Source of the DNA: Tropicibacter sp. Alg240-R139
GTDB taxonomy: Bacteria; Pseudomonadota; Alphaproteobacteria; Rhodobacterales; Rhodobacteraceae
Direction of reading: 5' to 3'
Assembly: GCF_900537075.1 (NCBI RefSeq)
Contig: NZ_UNRA01000002.1
Span: 483,249 to 547,248 of the forward strand
Length of the DNA: 64,000 nt
Position numbers and translations under genes: made by a program. The notes beneath the pieces were generated by a model that did not search any database, had not been told where the DNA came from, and was given only the letters and a program-made list of their open reading frames with translations. How positions within the stretch are numbered: the stretch's first letter is position 1; each line of letters opens with the position of its first letter. Shown piece after piece: positions 62,643 to 64,000 of this stretch.

Positions 62643-64000
62643 TTACATGTTCGTCGGTTCATAGATGGACGCGGGCAGGTCATACCCCCACATCCGAAAC
62701 CGCTCGGAAAAGTGGCTACGTACGCCAGTTGCCGTGAAATGGCCGATGATCTTGTTGTCTGGTGTCAGGCCAACGCGCTGGTAGCGAAAAATTTCCTGCA
62801 TCGAAATCACGTCGCCTTCCATGCCGGTGATCTCGGTGATCGAGGTCATGCGGCGCGAGCCATCTTGCAGGCGGCTGGCCTGTACAATCAGGTTCACAGC
62901 TGACGAAATCTGCGAGCGTACGGCCTTGATCGGCATCTCGATTCCCGCCATGGCGATCATGTTTTCCAGTCGGCTGACGCCATCGCGCGCAGAGTTCGCG
63001 TGGATCGTTGTCATCGAACCGTCGTGGCCGGTGTTCATGGCCTGCAACATGTCGATCACCTCCTCGCCGCGCGTCTCGCCCACGATAATGCGGTCTGGGC
63101 GCATCCGCAGGGCGTTTTTCAGACAGTCGCGCGGGGAAACCTCGCCTTTGCCTTCGACGTTGGGCGGGCGGCTTTCCATCCGACCGACATGGATTTGCTG
63201 TAGTTGGAGTTCCGCCGTATCTTCGATCGTCAGTATGCGTTCGTCGTTGTCGATGAACGAGCTCAGCGCGTTCAGCGTGGTGGTCTTACCCGAACCAGTA
63301 CCGCCTGACACGATGACATTCAAACGGGTCGAAACCGCAGCCTGAAGGTAGGCGGCCATTTCTTCTGTAAAAGCGCCAAAATTGACCAGGTCATCAATGC
63401 CCAGTTTGTCTTTTTTGAACTTACGAATGGACACCAGCGAGCCATCTACAGCAACCGGCGGAACCATCGCGTTGAAACGCGACCCATCAGCCAGACGGGC
63501 GTCAACGTAAGGATTGGATTCATCAACGCGGCGACCCACGGCCGACACGATCTTGTCGATGATCCGAAGCAGGTGCTTTTCGTCTTTAAAGGTGACATCG
63601 CTGAGTTGCAGCTTGCCTGCGCGTTCCACAAACACCTGTTGCGGGCCGTTAACCAAAATATCGTTGACCGTTTCGTCCTGCAGAAGGGTTTCGAGCGGGC
63701 CCAGGCCGGTGACCTCGTCATAGAGGTCCTTGTTCAACGTCGTGCGATCCTCGCGGTTCAACACAATGCCCTTGGTTTCCAGGATCTCGCTTGTAATCGT
63801 GCTGATTTCCCCGCGCAGTTCCGTCTCAGAGGCATGTTCAAGCGCGGCGAGGTTCAGGTTTTCCAGCAATTCACGGTGCAGCTCGATCTTGATCTCGCCC
63901 ATACGCTCTTTGCGTTTGCGGTCCTTTTCGACTGGTTTGGCTTCGGCTGCCTTGCTTCCCGTAGGCTTGCGCAGGGACGCCGGAGTCGCCTTAGGTTGGG
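62643..64000 (-). CDS. cpaF: Flp pilus assembly ATPase TadA/CpaF, 5' end outside window
   Basis: At least 452 residues; the frame stays open to base 64000, past the first in-window ATG at 63902, through a Lys/Pro/Ala-rich stretch typical of CpaF N-termini, so the true start is probably outside. Walker A GGTGSGKTTTLNAL is coded near 63270-63310, and the secretion-ATPase motifs ILTIEDTAELQL and ETRGEEVIDMLQAMNTGHDG follow. It is the hexameric motor of Flp pilus assembly. First visible gene of the leftward tad operon. Confidence 0.95.
   Translation of the reverse strand, partial: QPKATPASLRKPTGSKAAEAKPVEKDRKRKERMGEIKIELHRELLENLNLAALEHASETELRGEISTITSEILETKGIVLNREDRTTLNKDLYDEVTGLGPLETLLQDETVNDILVNGPQQVFVERAGKLQLSDVTFKDEKHLLRIIDKIVSAVGRRVDESNPYVDARLADGSRFNAMVPPVAVDGSLVSIRKFKKDKLGIDDLVNFGAFTEEMAAYLQAAVSTRLNVIVSGGTGSGKTTTLNALSSFIDNDERILTIEDTAELQLQQIHVGRMESRPPNVEGKGEVSPRDCLKNALRMRPDRIIVGETRGEEVIDMLQAMNTGHDGSMTTIHANSARDGVSRLENMIAMAGIEMPIKAVRSQISSAVNLIVQASRLQDGSRRMTSITEITGMEGDVISMQEIFRYQRVGLTPDNKIIGHFTATGVRSHFSERFRMWGYDLPASIYEPTNM

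Overview
The window is high-GC alphaproteobacterial DNA, most like the Roseobacter group of Rhodobacterales. Grounds for this are a complete beta-hydroxyaspartate cycle (BHAC) cluster, a phosphatidylcholine synthase, the linked ruvCAB and tol-pal blocks, a tad/Flp pilus operon, and palindromic intergenic repeats of the kind common in that group. I see no rRNA, tRNA, CRISPR array, insertion sequence or prophage. The only tyrosine recombinase is the housekeeping XerC. Assignment below genus-group level is not possible from this sequence alone.

Region 1 (1-10.5 kb) is the most coherent metabolic block. A partial PuuE-UraD fusion, ureidoglycolate lyase (allA) and an NCS2 purine permease read rightward. 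The BHAC operon bhcA-bhcB-bhcC-bhcD plus a GAPDH gene reads leftward, with the IclR-type regulator bhcR divergent from it. (S)-ureidoglycine aminohydrolase (allE) follows. Ureide breakdown ends in glyoxylate. The BHAC condenses glyoxylate with glycine and returns aspartate and oxaloacetate, and a gluconeogenic GAPDH would act further down. The locus therefore reads as a purine-to-glyoxylate-to-central-carbon module. The BHAC itself is a described pathway; the GAPDH gene and the ureide genes around it are the less familiar part.

Region 2 (10.7-19.4 kb) holds a small surface-antigen-like protein, a lone glycine cleavage H protein, a GhrA-type 2-hydroxyacid reductase, an acyl-CoA dehydrogenase with a thioesterase, truA, and a ycjX-GNAT-ycjF operon. 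Region 3 (19.6-32 kb) holds ileS coupled to a P1-family peptidase, a di-haem oxidoreductase, an O6-alkylguanine methyltransferase, a Gre-like protein, pcs, xerC with a DUF484 gene, a transaldolase-like aldolase and priA. Region 4 (32-46.6 kb) holds MFS and MATE transporters, prmA, ruvC-ruvA-ruvB, a MazG-like gene broken by one in-frame stop, ybgC, tolQRAB, pal, cpoB and tilS. Region 5 (46.7-57 kb) holds ftsH, a MOSC protein, fhs-chorismate mutase-folD, a PaaI-type thioesterase, a membrane LytTR protein, and two of the ligase-associated DNA repair genes (pdeM and the DEXH helicase). Region 6 (57.2-64 kb) is a leftward tad/Flp pilus operon (tadA, tadB, tadC, two TPR lipoproteins, the prepilin peptidase) ending in an unassigned AAA ATPase.

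An ~85-base interspersed palindromic repeat recurs at least five times, in both orientations, with one further degenerate copy. A separate GC-rich palindromic repeat occurs once near 57.0 kb. All function calls rest on motif and family recognition by eye; no database search was run.
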